This document shows, piece by piece, positions 23,001 through 34,084 of a DNA stretch of 64,000 bases. The notes under the pieces are model-generated. The model made no database searches. It was not told the origin of the DNA and was given only the letters and a program-made list of their open reading frames with translations. Every line of letters starts with the position of its first letter. Position 1 is the first letter of the stretch. Source of the DNA: Rhea pennata (taxonomy: Eukaryota > Chordata > Aves > Rheiformes > Rheidae); NCBI RefSeq assembly GCF_028389875.1, contig NW_026907680.1, forward strand, positions 1,116,001-1,180,000, read 5' to 3'. A program made the position numbers and the translations under genes.

Positions 23001-23245
23001 TTTGATGCTGAGTGTGAGGGCACTTGTGCCTTGCACCCGGGAGCGTCGCGGCAGGAAAATGGTGTCAGTGCTGACAGGGAGGTGATTCCAGCCCCACCCA
23101 CCTGGAAGCCAGGAGGAGGAACCTTGCTGCTGCTTCTGCTAGTGAGCTCACTTGTGCCTCAAGACCTGAGAGGCCACCAGTGGCCACAAAGCTGCTGTTA
23201 GTGCCTGGGAAGGAGCAACCAGCCTGGGGAGGCAGCAGGGGTGTT
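20090..23245 (-). repeat. Inverted segmental duplication, copy B
   Basis: This is the reverse complement of the block that runs from 58,641 through about 62,140, and of its sister copy at 1 to about 2,710. It contains an inverted CR1 fragment at about 21,830-22,115. An internal deletion near 20,160-20,195 removes the part corresponding to about 2,300-2,660. The right end falls where copy A' begins beside the provirus LTR, so B keeps sequence beyond that point (23,246 on) that A' lacks. It is more diverged than A is from A'. Confidence 0.85.
21830..22115 (-). mobile_element. CR1 LINE 3' fragment (inverted copy)
   Basis: Same insertion as at 361-647, carried in copy B. The minus strand reads the CR1 C-terminal peptide pieces with a few substitutions; the terminal ATCACAGAATCACAGAAT lies at the left end. 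Confidence 0.85.
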
Positions 23246-23384
23246 GGCAAGCTCAGTGCAGGAGAGGAGAGCAGCAGGTGTTGTGCAGCTGCCTCCAGGA
23301 GGGCTCCACGCTGTCTCCCATTGCTTCTTCAACAATGTCCTGATGAAGCAGGGACTTGGTGTGTAACCAGGGAGGGGTGCTGAT

Positions 23385-24080
23385 ACCTGGCCGTGCTGGA
23401 GAGGAGCTTTTCAGAGAAGGACCTGGGGGCTGTGGTGGGCACCAAGCTGACCATGAACCAGCAATGTGCTCTGGTGGCAAAGAGCAGCCATGGTATCCTG
23501 GGCTGCATCAGGAAGAGCATTGCCAGCAGGTGGAGGCAGGTGATCCTTCCCCTCTGCTCAGCACTGGTGAGGCCGCACCTGGAGAGCTTGGTCCACCAGC
23601 ACAAGAGAAACATGGACCTACTGCAGTGAGTCCAACCACAAAGAAGACTAAGGGCCTGGAGCATCTCCTGTATGAGGAGAGACAGAGATAGCTGGGCCTG
23701 TTCAGTGTGTAAGGGGAGAAGGCTCAGGGCAATTTGAATGTACAGAAGTACCTGATGGGGACATGGCATAAAGAAGACAGAGACAGATTCTTCTGTGACA
23801 GCCAGTGGCAGGATGGGAGGCAACAGGCACATGTAGAAATACAAGAAATTCCATTGAAATGTAAGAAAAGATTTTCTGCTGCAAGAGCGATGGAAGACTG
23901 GACCAAGTTGCTCAGCAGGACTATGAGTCTCCATCCTTGCTGGTGCTCAAAACCCAACTGGACACAGTCTCAGTCAGCATGCTCCAGGTATACCTCCAGG
24001 TATAAAAGAAAAGAGGGTGGAGGCAGATGTTCTCCAGGGGTGCTTTCCAACTTCAGCAATGCGTTGATTCAGTGATTTGG
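23385..24080 (+). mobile_element. CR1 LINE 3' fragment, longer
   Basis: Plus-strand remnant covering the last part of the reverse transcriptase region and the C-terminal tail. Recognisable pieces are SEKDLGAVVGTKLTMNQQ, HGILGCIRKSIASRWRQVIL and PLCSALVRPHLESLVH. The rest is broken by stops and indels. The end near 24,060-24,080 keeps a degenerate tail. It stands between copy B and the CARD exons and appears only once in the window. Confidence 0.85.
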
Positions 24081-24182
24081 TGATGCTGCCATTTGTGAAG
24101 TCACTTGTGAGCTGCCTAGAGGAACTTTGCTTCTCCATGGAAGAACTCCTCTGTATCACAGAGCAGTCAGTGCCTCGGCAAA

Positions 24183-24436
24183 TTACTTCTCAAGGGCTTC
24201 AACGAGGCGTGGGGGCTTTTTCTTCAGGGCCTCGTACAGGCGATCCTTGCACCAGGGAGTCCAGCTCGGCATCAGCCTGAACAGCTCATGCATCATGGTG
24301 TGGGATGTTTTCTCCGCCAGAATTCTTTGGTATTGCTCAAAGTCCAGAATGTCCCCGAGCAGGAGGTCCAGGACACCTTTCACTTCTACAACGCGTTCAG
24401 TCAGCTCCACTCGGTGCCTATCAACAAAGTGTTCCC
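24183..24436 (-). CDS. CARD-domain last exon (ASC/NLRP1/CARD8-type)
   Basis: Minus-strand exon from a CCTCCCCAG acceptor to TAA at 24,183. It encodes an 84-residue caspase recruitment domain that opens GEHFVDRHRVELTERVVEVK, continues with a QYQRILAEKTS segment and ends with WCKDRLYEALKKKPPRLVEA. The HF-D-HR-L--RV opening, the EQY helix and the CKD-L--AL close match the CARD of ASC and of NLRP1/CARD8, where the CARD is also C-terminal. CARDs recruit caspase-1 or other CARD proteins in inflammasomes. The domain is uninterrupted. The rest of the protein (PYD, FIIND or another partner) is not visible, so this may be a small CARD protein or a fragment. Confidence 0.75.
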
Positions 24437-24754
24437 CTGGGGAGGCCAGAAGCAAAGGGTTAGTCATCTGTGGACACACTGGTGCTCTTTCAGCTGCTTC
24501 ACAGGTCATGGAGCAGCAGCCACTTCAGAGAGGGGTTTGCCTGAGCTAGCACGACCCAAGGAGGAAATGAACGGCACCACGGAGCACCCAGTCCTCTCTG
24601 TTGTTAGTGGGTGATGGCAGCATCTAGCCGAAAGCAGAGGCTCGTGTGAATGTCTAATTCAAACTGGGGCTGTGCTGGGGCCAATGCTGTGTTTTAGAGT
24701 GGGTGTTTGAGCCCCTGCCCCTGGTTTTGAGGCATTTTCCCCCAAAAGTCTCAC

Positions 24755-24811
24755 CTGTCACTGCCAACATTTGAACAGATTCTTTGGGGATTTGTTCTCT
24801 GCCCCTAAAGC
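24755..24811 (-). CDS. Short linker exon preceding the CARD exon
   Basis: A 57-base segment with a CCCACAG acceptor and GTGAGA donor, reading FRGREQIPKESVQMLAVT. Its 3' phase (one base) joins GEHFVDRHR of the CARD exon without a stop. A short linker before a terminal CARD is normal in this family. No further upstream exon was recognised between 24,820 and the GC-rich block at 25.4-26.0 kb. Confidence 0.5.
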
Positions 24812-24949
24812 CTGTGGGACAGCAAAACAGAAAAGAAATGAGAGGGGAAGCAATGGGAGGGAGCTCCAATCTTGCATGGTCAATGGGGCGCTGCAGAAGG
24901 GAAGGACAGAGCAGACACCTTTCCAAAGGAGGCTCCTTCCCTTAGGAGA

Positions 24950-25420
24950 CTAGGACTCCCAGGCCACCTCCCAGCCTTGCTGGTGACCCTTTCTCATGGC
25001 TGCTCCCATCTCCACTGAGCCAGTGCCATCAAGTGACAGCACAGCTAATTACAGCCCTATCAGAGACCACCACAGCTGCGCAGTGTGAACTGGCCATGGG
25101 AAATGCTGGAGCTATGGATGATGTACGATGAGCACCTCTGACAGGGAGGAGACATCCCATCACCTGGTTCAACCTGTATGTCTTGCTGGGAACTCACTGC
25201 ATTGGAGTTTTAAGCTAATTTCAGACAGTGTCATGGCAAATACGTTCAATCGAGCTCATCACCCTTGGCTTGTTCTGCAGCAACCATGCACACGTCAACA
25301 TGGCTGCCCCACAAACACGCCGACACGCACATGCCAACGACACAGCTGGGCCTTTCACAGGCAAAGACACACACACGGCAGCCCCACGCACACCCATGTG
25401 CAGGGCAATGGGGACCACTG
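24950..25420. other. No recognised feature
   Basis: Unremarkable sequence between the CARD linker exon and the GC-rich minisatellite, with a CA-rich patch near 25,290-25,400. I see no gene. Confidence 0.5.
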
Positions 25421-25439
25421 GGGCAACATCCCCCCTGCT

Positions 25440-25760
25440 CCCCCCCACCCCAGGGGTCCAGGCACTCCTCTGCCCCCCTGCACCCCAGGGGCCCAGGCAT
25501 CTGGGCACTCTCCTGCCCGCCTCTACCCGAGGGGCCCAGGTGTCCGGGCACCTCTCTTCTGCCCACTACGCGAGCGGCCCAGGCGTACGGGCATCCCTCT
25601 GCCCCGCCCTGACTCCAGGGCCCAGGCATCCGGACACCCCATTGCCTCCCCCTACCCCAGGGGCCCAGGCGTCTGGGCCCCTCCTTCCACGTGCCCAGGA
25701 AGTCCCCATCCCTTCCCACGTCAGGGGCCCAGGTGTCCGAGCACCCCCCCTCCCCACCAC
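25440..25760 (+). repeat. GC-rich minisatellite, about 43-bp period
   Basis: Degenerate tandem units, each with a GGGGCCCAGGC core followed by (A/G)TC-GG and a C-rich spacer. Cores start near 25,453, 25,488, 25,531, 25,574, 25,616, 25,660 and 25,725. Spacing is 43 bases in the regular middle. Confidence 0.75.
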
Positions 25761-25779
25761 CCCCGTTACCTGAGCGCCG

Positions 25780-26040
25780 GCTCGGACGCCTGGGCCCCTC
25801 GCCGCGCCCCCTTCCCTCCCCCAGGCCCAGCGATGCCGCTGCCGCCCCGCGCCGGGAACTGCAATCCCAGCAGGCAGCGCGGCCGCCGAGCCCCGCCCCC
25901 TCCCTGGCGCCTCGCGGGAGCAGCCGCTGTGAGGAGGAGCCTTCCTGGCCCCGAGCCCCGGCTGCTCCGCTCCGCTCCTCAGGCCTCCCCAGAGCTGCCG
26001 CGCTGCAGGCGGGCGAGCGCGCCGCACACCCCGCCAAGAG
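25780..26040. promoter_or_regulatory. CpG-rich block, possible promoter
   Basis: Dense CpG, with GGGAACTGCAATCCCAGCAG-like sequence near 25,853-25,873 that resembles promoter-associated CCCAGC elements. The homologous segments at about 4,170-4,260 and 35,190-35,280 have lost most CpGs to TG/CA, so this copy looks less methylated in the germ line. It could drive the minus-strand CARD exons. No start site can be fixed. Confidence 0.35.
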
Positions 26041-26063
26041 CCACCCGGCCTGGGGCAGCTGGT

Positions 26064-26684
26064 TTAATTCAGCACACAAGAACTTCCTGGGTGCTCGCGC
26101 GGCTCACAAGCAGAGCTGCTGCTGCTGCTGCCGCCGCTGCCGCCGTTGTGGCTGCTGCTGTGGCCACCGCCGCTGCCCCCGGGGCTCCCACTGCCGCTTC
26201 CCCTCTGTCTGACATGTGGTCTTCGACTGCGCCTGCCCCTGGGGCTGCCGCTGTGCCCGCCACCGGGGCTTCCACTGCTGCTGCCACCGCCAGTGGATCT
26301 GCTGCTGTCCCCGCCACTGGAGCTTCCACTGCCGCTGCCGCTCTGTCTGACACTGGCACTGGAGCTGCCGCTGTGCCTGCAGCTGGAGCTTCCACTGCCA
26401 CTGCCAGTGAGGCTGCTGCTGACACTGGGGCTGTCGCTCTGTCTGACAGTGGGTTTCCCAGTGCCACTGGGGCTCCCGGTGGGGCTGCCGCTCTGTCTGC
26501 CACTGGGGCTCCCACTGCCACTGCCAGTGGGGCTGCTGCCGGCACTGTGGCTGCCACTGATGCTGCCACTGCCCCTGCCACTGCTGCTCTGTCTTCTGTT
26601 GCCACCGGGTCTGCCGCTGACACTGCCACTGCTGCTGCTCTTTCTCCTGCTTGTCCCTGTCTCCGCCCATGGCTCTTCTTCCCC
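26064..26684 (-). CDS. Ser/Gly/Pro-rich last exon (copy 2)
   Basis: Minus strand, 621 bases (207 codons), from a CTTCTCCAG acceptor (26,685) to TAA at 26,064. It is uninterrupted in the frame that gives SGSGS-type repeats and the conserved tail ACEPREHPGSSCVLN. It shares start, end and architecture with 4,269-4,979 but lacks the SRASFSRRRSSS pair. The poly-Ser tract is interspersed with Gly (CpG-rich codons kept). The upstream unique exon found at 5,686-5,984 is absent here; the Ser-rich exon follows the array module directly. Confidence 0.45.
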   Translation of the reverse strand, partial: GEEEPWAETGTSRRKSSSSGSVSGRPGGNRRQSSSGRGSGSISGSHSAGSSPTGSGSGSPSGRQSGSPTGSPSGTGKPTVRQSDSPSVSSSLTGSGSGSSSCRHSGSSSASVRQSGSGSGSSSGGDSSRSTGGGSSSGSPGGGHSGSPRGRRSRRPHVRQRGSGSGSPGGSGGGHSSSHNGGSGGSSSSSSACEPREHPGSSCVLN

Positions 26685-26799
26685 CTGGAGAAGGAGGCAG
26701 AAAGGAACAGGCTGTGCCCTCCTGCGGCAGAAAGGCCAAGGCCGTCCTGCTAGGGAGGACAGGGGTGCGCAGTGGGGGCCAGAGCCGGTCTCTTTTCCC

Positions 26800-28540
26800 G
26801 CAAGGGAAAGGCCTGTTCCCTAACTCTTCCTGTGAGCCTTCCTGTCAGCACCCTTCTGCCCTGAAGGGAAGCCCAGCAAGGCTGAACATCCCTTGCTTGT
26901 TCACACCAAAGATCTAACTCATCACACAGCTGAAGAGAAACTCTCCATCTTCTAGCGTGGAAACGCCCTGCAGTTCCACAGCCACCAAGCAGAGAGCCCC
27001 AGAGGCTTTGTTGGGTTGCTCACAGAGAGCGCTGGAGAGGCAGATACATTGCAGAAGTAGAGCACAGCTGGCATCTCTGAAAACAAAGCCCTGCACAAAG
27101 CCTTCCAGGGCCCAGCAGGCCTCTTGTACAGCCAGCGCCCATAGCACAAGGCCTGGGCAGAGAGCAGGCTGGCACATGAAGGGCCTCAATGAGGAGCACT
27201 TACCACTCCAGACCTCTGACGGCCCTCGCTCAGAGGACATGCACTAGTGCTCGGGCTTCTCTCCGTTCCTTCTTCCTGCCCGCTGCTGCACTCTGTGCAG
27301 AGCACTCTGAGGTGACTGGCACCGGCCTGCAAATACACACCGCGGAGAGGTGATATGAGCACAGGGAGAGTAGGGTCCCCACCTGGCCCTCACCAGCTTC
27401 ACACCTGCTCCTGCAGCAGAAGGCAATTCTGCAGCAGAAGCACAGGGCTCCCACTGACTGGGGCCACATCAGTGCATCACCTCCCACCAAAGCACCTGGG
27501 GCTGCACGTCATGCCTGAAGGAGAGCTCCAGGAGCCCAAGGGAGACTCTCTCCAGGCAGTGAGGAGAGCAGCAGGGTCATCTGCAAGGACAGGCTCTGAA
27601 ACACATCATTACCTGCTGTCCTGCCAACTACAAGACTGCTCCGTGGCCCCAAAGGCTCTGTGTTCAGGGGTGGGCAACGGATTATTGCTGGGCACCCAGT
27701 GTCAAAGAAGCAGAAAGGCATCAAGCATTTACACACAAAGCCCTTAGCAGGTGGACAACATCACAGAGTTCTGCAGAACCCTATCCTCACCCACAGAGCC
27801 CAGATGAAGGCAGAGCATGCCTGCAGGCAGGTGGGACCCAGCCGCTGGAAAGACTTGTTCCCAAAGCACTTTCAGAACAGCCTCCCCCAGCCCTGGCAAT
27901 GCAGCCCTAACAAACCTGTGCGGAGAGGCTGCTGCCTTTGTCAGGCAGGGGGAAAGAAAGAAGGGAAAGTACTCACATTGGAAAAATACTTGGAAGAGGT
28001 TCAAGGGACACAATCGAAGCTGCTTTAGTGGCTGTCAGGATTGAATCCCTGCGTATTTTCATCTGCAAAGGTGAGAAAGAGAGGTGAGATGCTGCCAAGG
28101 AAAGGCTCTTGCTGCTGGCAAGGGCAGCCCATGTTTCCATGCTACAGAGAAGAAGCTGCCTCTCAGAACTGCAGAAATACCCGTTGCTCTTGCTCACAGC
28201 AGCCCCTCCATTCCACACAAGAGCAGCTGCAGGGGAATATGGGCAAAGAGCTAAATGATCTGGCAGGCTTTTGTCCAGGGAAGAGCCAAAAGGCTGATCC
28301 AGGACAGAATGGAGAGAAGAGAGAGGCAAGCACAGGGGAAGGCAGCTCACTAAACTCTAGGGCAATGTGCAGGGCAGTCCTGCTAGGGAGGACAGGAGGG
28401 CTCTGTGGGGGCTATGGCAGCTCTGTTTTCGCAGAAGGGAAGGTTCTTCCCCAGCCTCTGCTCTGAGCCTTCCCGGGAGCCTTCCTGTCAGCACCCTTTT
28501 ACCCTGAAGGGAAGCCCAGCAAAAGCCTCTGCTCCTTAGG
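26800..28540 (-). repeat. Array module 6 (separate copy of the 1.6-kb module)
   Basis: An isolated module matching modules 2-4. It has the 86-bp exon at 27,977-28,062 (MKIRRDSILTATKAASIVSL and on), a FVRAALPGLGEAVLKVLWEQ segment near 27,920-27,850, a damaged PVLLLQ segment near 27,440, the TPEC-type exon at 27,204-27,326 and the conserved stretch at about 27,080-26,880. With the Ser-rich exon it repeats the 3' half of the CCDC81-like gene, as if a block ending at the last exon had been duplicated. Confidence 0.6.
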
Positions 28541-29745
28541 AAAACAGCCCTGCTCTGGCAAAGGTAGCAACACGCTGACATCATGGAAGGTTTTCTTTTT
28601 AAAAGGCAGATTTGCTCTTAGAAAGGAGAAACTAGTACTTTAAGACAGCCTTGTTTGAAGATGATGGAGCCAGGCCTCCAGCAACAGCAGTGGCAGCCGA
28701 AGCCAAGCAGGAGCCCGGGCAAGCAAAGCCTGGAGTAATTTATCCTCCTTCTAGCTATGTGGCAGAGCTAGGCCCCAAAGCAGCAAAGGTCCCCCAGCTC
28801 GTGTGCGCCAGCAGGAACCTTGAATCGTTCAAATAGTCAAGATGCACAAAAGCATTGCCTTACCTAGCAGCAAGCCCTCAAACCAGAGCTGCATGCTCTC
28901 CAGCGCTGCCTCTGAAAACAAGTCAGTTGTGGGGTGAAGCAGCAAGGCGCTTTACTCAGCCTTCAAACACTTGTCCCCATGCTGCAGCAGCCACCCCAGG
29001 GCTCTGGGAGGGGAGGGATGACCTGCCCCACACACAGGCTTAGAGGCTGCTGTGTGTTCATGCACACATGATTTTGGCTTTGCACTGTTAGCAGCACCCC
29101 ACCACCACCGCCCTGAAGATGGCTGCAGCTTATTTTGGGGGATGCTTTTGAAGACAGAAAGGTGCCTCCCATCACTAGGAAAGATTTGTATCACCTTTTA
29201 TCAGCAAAGCAAGTCACTGACTGTTGCTCTGTAACGTTCGCAGCCCTGATGTGTAACACAGGCTATGACGCATGGCTAGAGCTCTGCCAGCAAAACACTT
29301 GAAGACAGCAGGGTGGCTCTACTGAAGAGGTGAGCTATGAGCAGTTGATGGATGCACCAGCAGCTGCTGCTGGAGGAGAGGGCCACTCTCCAGGCTCACA
29401 GCACTTGCTGCCCATTAAAGCTCCAGTGAGCAGAAGAGGTTTGGGTGCAGGTAGATGGGTACCATGTCATGGTGAGCTAGTGGTAAATAGGTACCTTGCA
29501 AAGTCTTCCCCAAGACCTGGTCCCCTCCCACCTCTGCAACACTGAATATGGTGCAGTTCAAGTGTTGAAGACAGAATTAAGAAACTATGACAGAGGGAGA
29601 ATGAAGCCAGACATGTGCCCTGGCACCAGAGTGAGAGCCTGACACCTTTCCTCTCTGCTTTGATCCTGCCTTAACACAACAGCGGTGTGGCTGTATTCCA
29701 GCTTAGGCTGTCCCTTGTAGGATGACCTCGTAAGGCCACCGGACT
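28541..29745. other. No recognised feature
   Basis: Single-copy sequence within the window, moderate GC. Short open frames are present on both strands without recognisable domains. Confidence 0.5.
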
Positions 29746-29749
29746 AAGG

Positions 29750-30603
29750 AAGACAGGCAGCAAACCATTGCCCATCCCGGAACAGAGTCCCTGGGGCCAC
29801 GGAGCAGTGGCTAATGTAGCTGGCAGCACAGCACGTAATGCTGTGCCTTGGAGCCTGTCCTGCCAGATGACCCTGCTGCTCGCCTTCCTGCATGGAGAGA
29901 AATTTTTGCTCTGGTTCTGTCCAGAGCTCTACTTTGGGCATAACGTGCAGCCCTGGGTGTTTTGTTAGGGGGTGATCCCCATTCCTGTGGATGTGACCCC
30001 AGTCAGTGGGACCCACGTGCTTCTGCTACAGAACTGCCTTCTGCGGCAGAAGCAGGTGCCCAACTTGTCAGGCTGAAATGGGGACCCTACTCCCCCTGTG
30101 CTCATGCCACCTCCCCGCGGTGTGTATTTGCAGTCCATTCCTAGGCACCCCAGAGTGCTCTGCCCAGAAGGCAGTGCCAGGCGGGAGGAAGCCATCTTCA
30201 GAAGGTGGAGCACCTACTGAGTGGCCTGGAATGAAGTGGACGAGAATGCCAGAGCAGTAAGTGTCACTACTGGGGGCCCTTCTTTTCCAGCGTGCTTCCT
30301 GCAAAAGCCTTGTGCTATGGGCGCTGGCTTGCAAGAGCCCTTCCCATGGGTTCACTGAGCCCTGCCCAACATCGCCCAGTCCTGCCTTCAAAGGCAGCAG
30401 TGGTGAATGTAGTTTTGGAATACACACGCTGTTGCACCTTGCTCTCCGTGAACACACCAGCAGAGCCTCTGGGGCCCTCCTGCTGGTGGCACTGGAAGTG
30501 CTGGGCCTTTCTGTGATAGAAAGTGAAGAGCGAGTGAAGAGTTTCTGCTCAGCTCTGTGATTATTCAGATGCTTGTTTCAAGCAGGAAAGGGATGTTCAG
30601 CAT
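29750..30603 (+). repeat. Inverted array module fragment (left of the CAX island)
   Basis: Reverse complement of 10,985-11,850, so its exons read on the plus strand. It holds an MTLLLAFLHGEKFLLW segment (29,870-29,930), the shared in-frame TAG, DVTPVSGTHVLLLQNCLLRQ (about 29,990-30,050), and the TPEC-type exon at 30,134-30,256 (TTTGCAG acceptor, GTAAGT donor). It stops abruptly at GGGATGTTCAGC, 30,592-30,603, where CAX sequence begins. Confidence 0.75.
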
Positions 30604-33600
30604 GGACAGCAGGAGGATGACCAGTGCCCTCCACCAAGACCAGTGGACCACGGCGCTGTGGTGGTGGCTGGGCCCTGGGGGAAAGGAGCAGGGATGAGTC
30701 AGAAACCCCATGTGAGCCTCCCAGCGTGGGAAGGGGAGCAGAGGACTCGCCGAGCGGAGCCGGGGCGGCACTCACTGTGACAGTCGCTGATGTGGATGTC
30801 ATAGATGTGCGAGTGAGTTTTCAGGGTGAAGAAGAGGCCGATGAGGTAGGCGGCAGGGAGCAGCAGGGACACTGTGTACACCAGGGGCCTGCGGGACACG
30901 GCGCTCAGCCCCACGCGAGAGCCCTTTGGAGGCCCCGGCGTTCCCCTGCACCACACAGAGCTGAGAACACCGGCGGCTGTCCCAGGACAGAGGGAGATGG
31001 ACGCAGCGTGGTCCAGCCCTGGGACCAGACAGGCACAGCGGTGCCATCCCCAGGAGGGAGGACGCCCTGCCCGCGACCAGGCAGCTCCCCGAGGACCTGT
31101 GAGCCAACCCACGAAGTGCCACCCCGACACGGGGACCGGGTCCACCCCAGGACACTCACTGGATGTGGCTGTAGTAGAGCATGCTGTTGTTCTGCACCTG
31201 CAACGGAGAGCCCATCAGCGGGGCGAGCGCCATGGCCGTGCCCTGGGCACCCTGCAGTGCCCGTTGCGGGCCGCCGGCAAGGAGCCGGGCGGGCTACGGG
31301 CGCCCGTGGGTGCCGCGGTTTGGGGGCTTACCAGGTCGAAGTGGCAGCTCTTGCAGAGGTAGTGGCCCAGCGCGTTCTGGGTGATGTTGTGGCACTCGCC
31401 GCACACCAGCCTCCCGTACACCTTGGAGAAGAGCATCGGGGCGAAGACGCCTGCTGGCAGGAGAGGTGGAAGTGGGCGCCAGGCCATGGCGTGGGACATC
31501 TTCCCCCCGACGGCACCACTGCCAGGGCACTCACCTCCCACGGAGAGGAAGAGCAGGGCCGAGCTGACACCCGCCGAGCGGCTGTTGAACCTCTGCTCCT
31601 GGTGCCGGATGCCTCCTATGACCGTGCACAAGCCCTCGGAGAGAACATGGCTGTCAGTGTGACCTCGGCGAGGAGGTCCTCTCCTCCCACGCTGGAGGAC
31701 GGGGGCTTTCGTGACACAAGCGCCTCCTCCCCGCCGGGCTCACCAGGACCAGGAGGACGCAGCCCACCAGGGTGCCCGTCAGCTCCACCTTGACGATCTC
31801 CTCGTAGCACTTGCGGGCGCCCTTGATGAGCGCTGTGATGTAGAAGGTGAGCTCTGTGATGGAGCCAAACGTGGCGTTCACCACCGCCCCCACCGCGACG
31901 TTGCTCTGCACCGAGATGCTGCGGGGACGGGAAGCGCAAAGGGTCAATGGGGCGGGAAGCAGCGCCGCGGGGCGGCCCCGGCACCAGGCAGCTGCTCACC
32001 TGGCGATGGCCATGCCGATGTAGTAGGAGAGGGGCATGATGGAGAGCAGCGCCAGGGCGAACTTCACGGGCGAGCTCGTCACCCAGTTGCGCCCGTCCAC
32101 GTAGCCCAGCACCAGCGTCACCACCACCAGCGGCAGCAGGTCTGCGGCGGCCATCAAGGACGTGTCCGAAGTGGGGGGGGTCGGTGGTTTTTGAGGGGTG
32201 GTACCTCAAGGTGGTGCCCAGTTGACGTGTCCCCCCCTATACACAAAAAGGAAGCAGGGGGGAAAAGGACACTGACAGCGAAGACGTTGATGCCGTCCAT
32301 GGCGTACTTGTAGTAGTAGGCGTTGATGGCGCGGTAGCAGCACTTGATCACCTCCGCCTCCAGCGGCACGTTCGTCTGCAGCGGCGGCAGCGGGGCGATG
32401 GAAACCAAGCGGGTGACACTGGTCTGGGTGTCCCCCCCTGCCAAAAGCCAGCCCATCGAGAGGGGACCCTCCACCCCCAGCACCAGGGGCCACCCACCAT
32501 GCGCGGGCGCCGGATTCGTACCCGCTCCGGGGGCGGCAGCAGCACCCGGTGGGCCGTGCGGGTGCTCATCTTGGTGACGGAGATGAGGAAGAAGAGGAGC
32601 CAGGCGACGAAGCAGACGAGCCCGTGGGCCACTGCCAGCGCCGGGTAGCCCAGGCAGAGCCACACGGCAGCAGCGGCAGCGCGTTGCTGCAAGGACGGCC
32701 CGGTGGCGGCAGTTTTTTAGGGTGGAAAAAGCCAAACGGGAGCAGCCGGGCTCCCAAAGAGCCGCCCCTCGGGCCCCGTCCAGCACCTCCCGCGCCGGGC
32801 GCTCACCCGGTAGCCGGGGTCCGCGGGGCACCAGCGGCCGGGCGCTGGGCCGCCGAGCAGGGCCGAGGTCTCCCGGGTGCCGTCGGCCTCCGCGGCGGGA
32901 CCCTGGCGGAGAGTGAGGAGGGGCTGGCGGGGACGGACGTACGGACGGCACCCGGCCGTTACCTCCACCCACTGGATCACTTTGCTGAAGGGCCAGAGGA
33001 AGTAGCTGCCCAGGTCCCTGCAGAGCCGCCCTGCGGGGACAGCGGCATCGGGACGCGGGGCAGGACCCCGACGCGCACGTCCCGTCTCCCACCACGACAG
33101 CCCGGCCCGGTCGCACCGGGGACGGGCACCTGGGGAAGACTCACCGTAAGGAGCCCCCACGACGGTGAGGAACATCTCGGCGGCCACCAGGACGTAGAGG
33201 AGCGCCAGCCACCAGCCGAAGAGCAGCGCGTAGAGGACGCTGCCCAACGTCACCGTGGAGCCTGCAGACAGCGACCGGCCCCTCCGCTGCTCCGCCAGCC
33301 GCTTCGCCACGTGCACGGCGGGGGGGGGGGGGGGGTGTTAACCGGGCTCCCTCCTCCCAACAGGGTTTTGCCGCGAACCCTAGAGCCTCAGCGGCCGCCC
33401 ACCTCCAAAGCCGCGGATGACGTTCAGGTTGGAGTAGAGCTCCTTCCTGATCTCCGAGCGGTCCTCCCAGGGCCGGGCGGTCGCGTGGCTCTTCCACTTC
33501 TTGAAGCCGAACTGCAGAGAGGAGAAGGTCGCGGCCAAAGAAAAGACCCCCTCCCCTCCCGTGCAGCAGGATGGGCATGGGCCGCGGGGGGACGGACCCA

Positions 33601-33968
33601 CCTTGACGTCGTTGGAGAGCTTGTTGGCCTCCACCGCGCTCTCGGCCGTCAGCGTGGTCTTTGCCCCGCAGCTCTCGCACGCCGGCACCTCGTTCAAGTG
33701 CTGCTGGCGGGTGACGACTGCGGGCGAGAGGCGAGCGGGTGTGGGCGCTGGCACAGGGACCCCCCGCGCGGACCCCCCTCACCGCTGCCGCCGCCGGGCT
33801 CCCTACCGGGCAGGATGCGGAGGGCGAGGATGCGGGGGGCGAGGATGCCATGGGGGTGGGAGGCCGAGGGCAGGTCGCCATGCGGGTCGTTAATGGCGGC
33901 GCAGCGGCGGTCGCAGGGCGAGCCCCACCGCGGGCCCTCGCCCCGCACCTCCGGCTCCCCGGCAGCGG
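30565..33968 (-). pseudogene. CAX-type cation/H+ exchanger gene, 3'-truncated
   Basis: Minus-strand exons with good splice sites and continuous phase: 33,968-33,807; 33,717-33,602; 33,511-33,403; 33,261-33,145; 33,030-32,963; 32,902-32,807; 32,686-32,498; 32,375-32,273 (weak GTGTCC donor); 32,141-32,000; 31,918-31,744; 31,634-31,535; 31,450-31,332; 31,197-31,160; 30,945-30,776; 30,674 to the junction at 30,604. The product has hydrophobic membrane segments and one CAX alpha-repeat (GAVVNATFGSITELTFYITA), the cation-binding signature of CaCA exchangers. CAX exchangers move Ca2+ or other cations against H+ and persist in non-mammalian vertebrates. After VHWSWWRALVILLLS the frame runs into array repeat and stops at 30,565, so the second alpha-repeat is missing and transport is not expected. 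A start codon was not found. Confidence 0.75.
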
Positions 33969-34084
33969 CTGCAAGAGAGGCAGCGGCCAGGACGGGCCGG
34001 GCCAGGCTGAGCCGCGCTAAGCCGAGCCTGGGAGGCGCCGCGCGTTCGATCCCCTGCAGCCCTGGCGCCGCACCGGAGCCCCTG

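Noticed and set aside
25128..26753. 541-codon open frame on the plus strand
   Set aside because: It crosses the minisatellite, the CpG block and the antisense of the Ser-rich exon. Its Pro- and Ala-rich reading is what such repeats produce by chance, and it has no domain.
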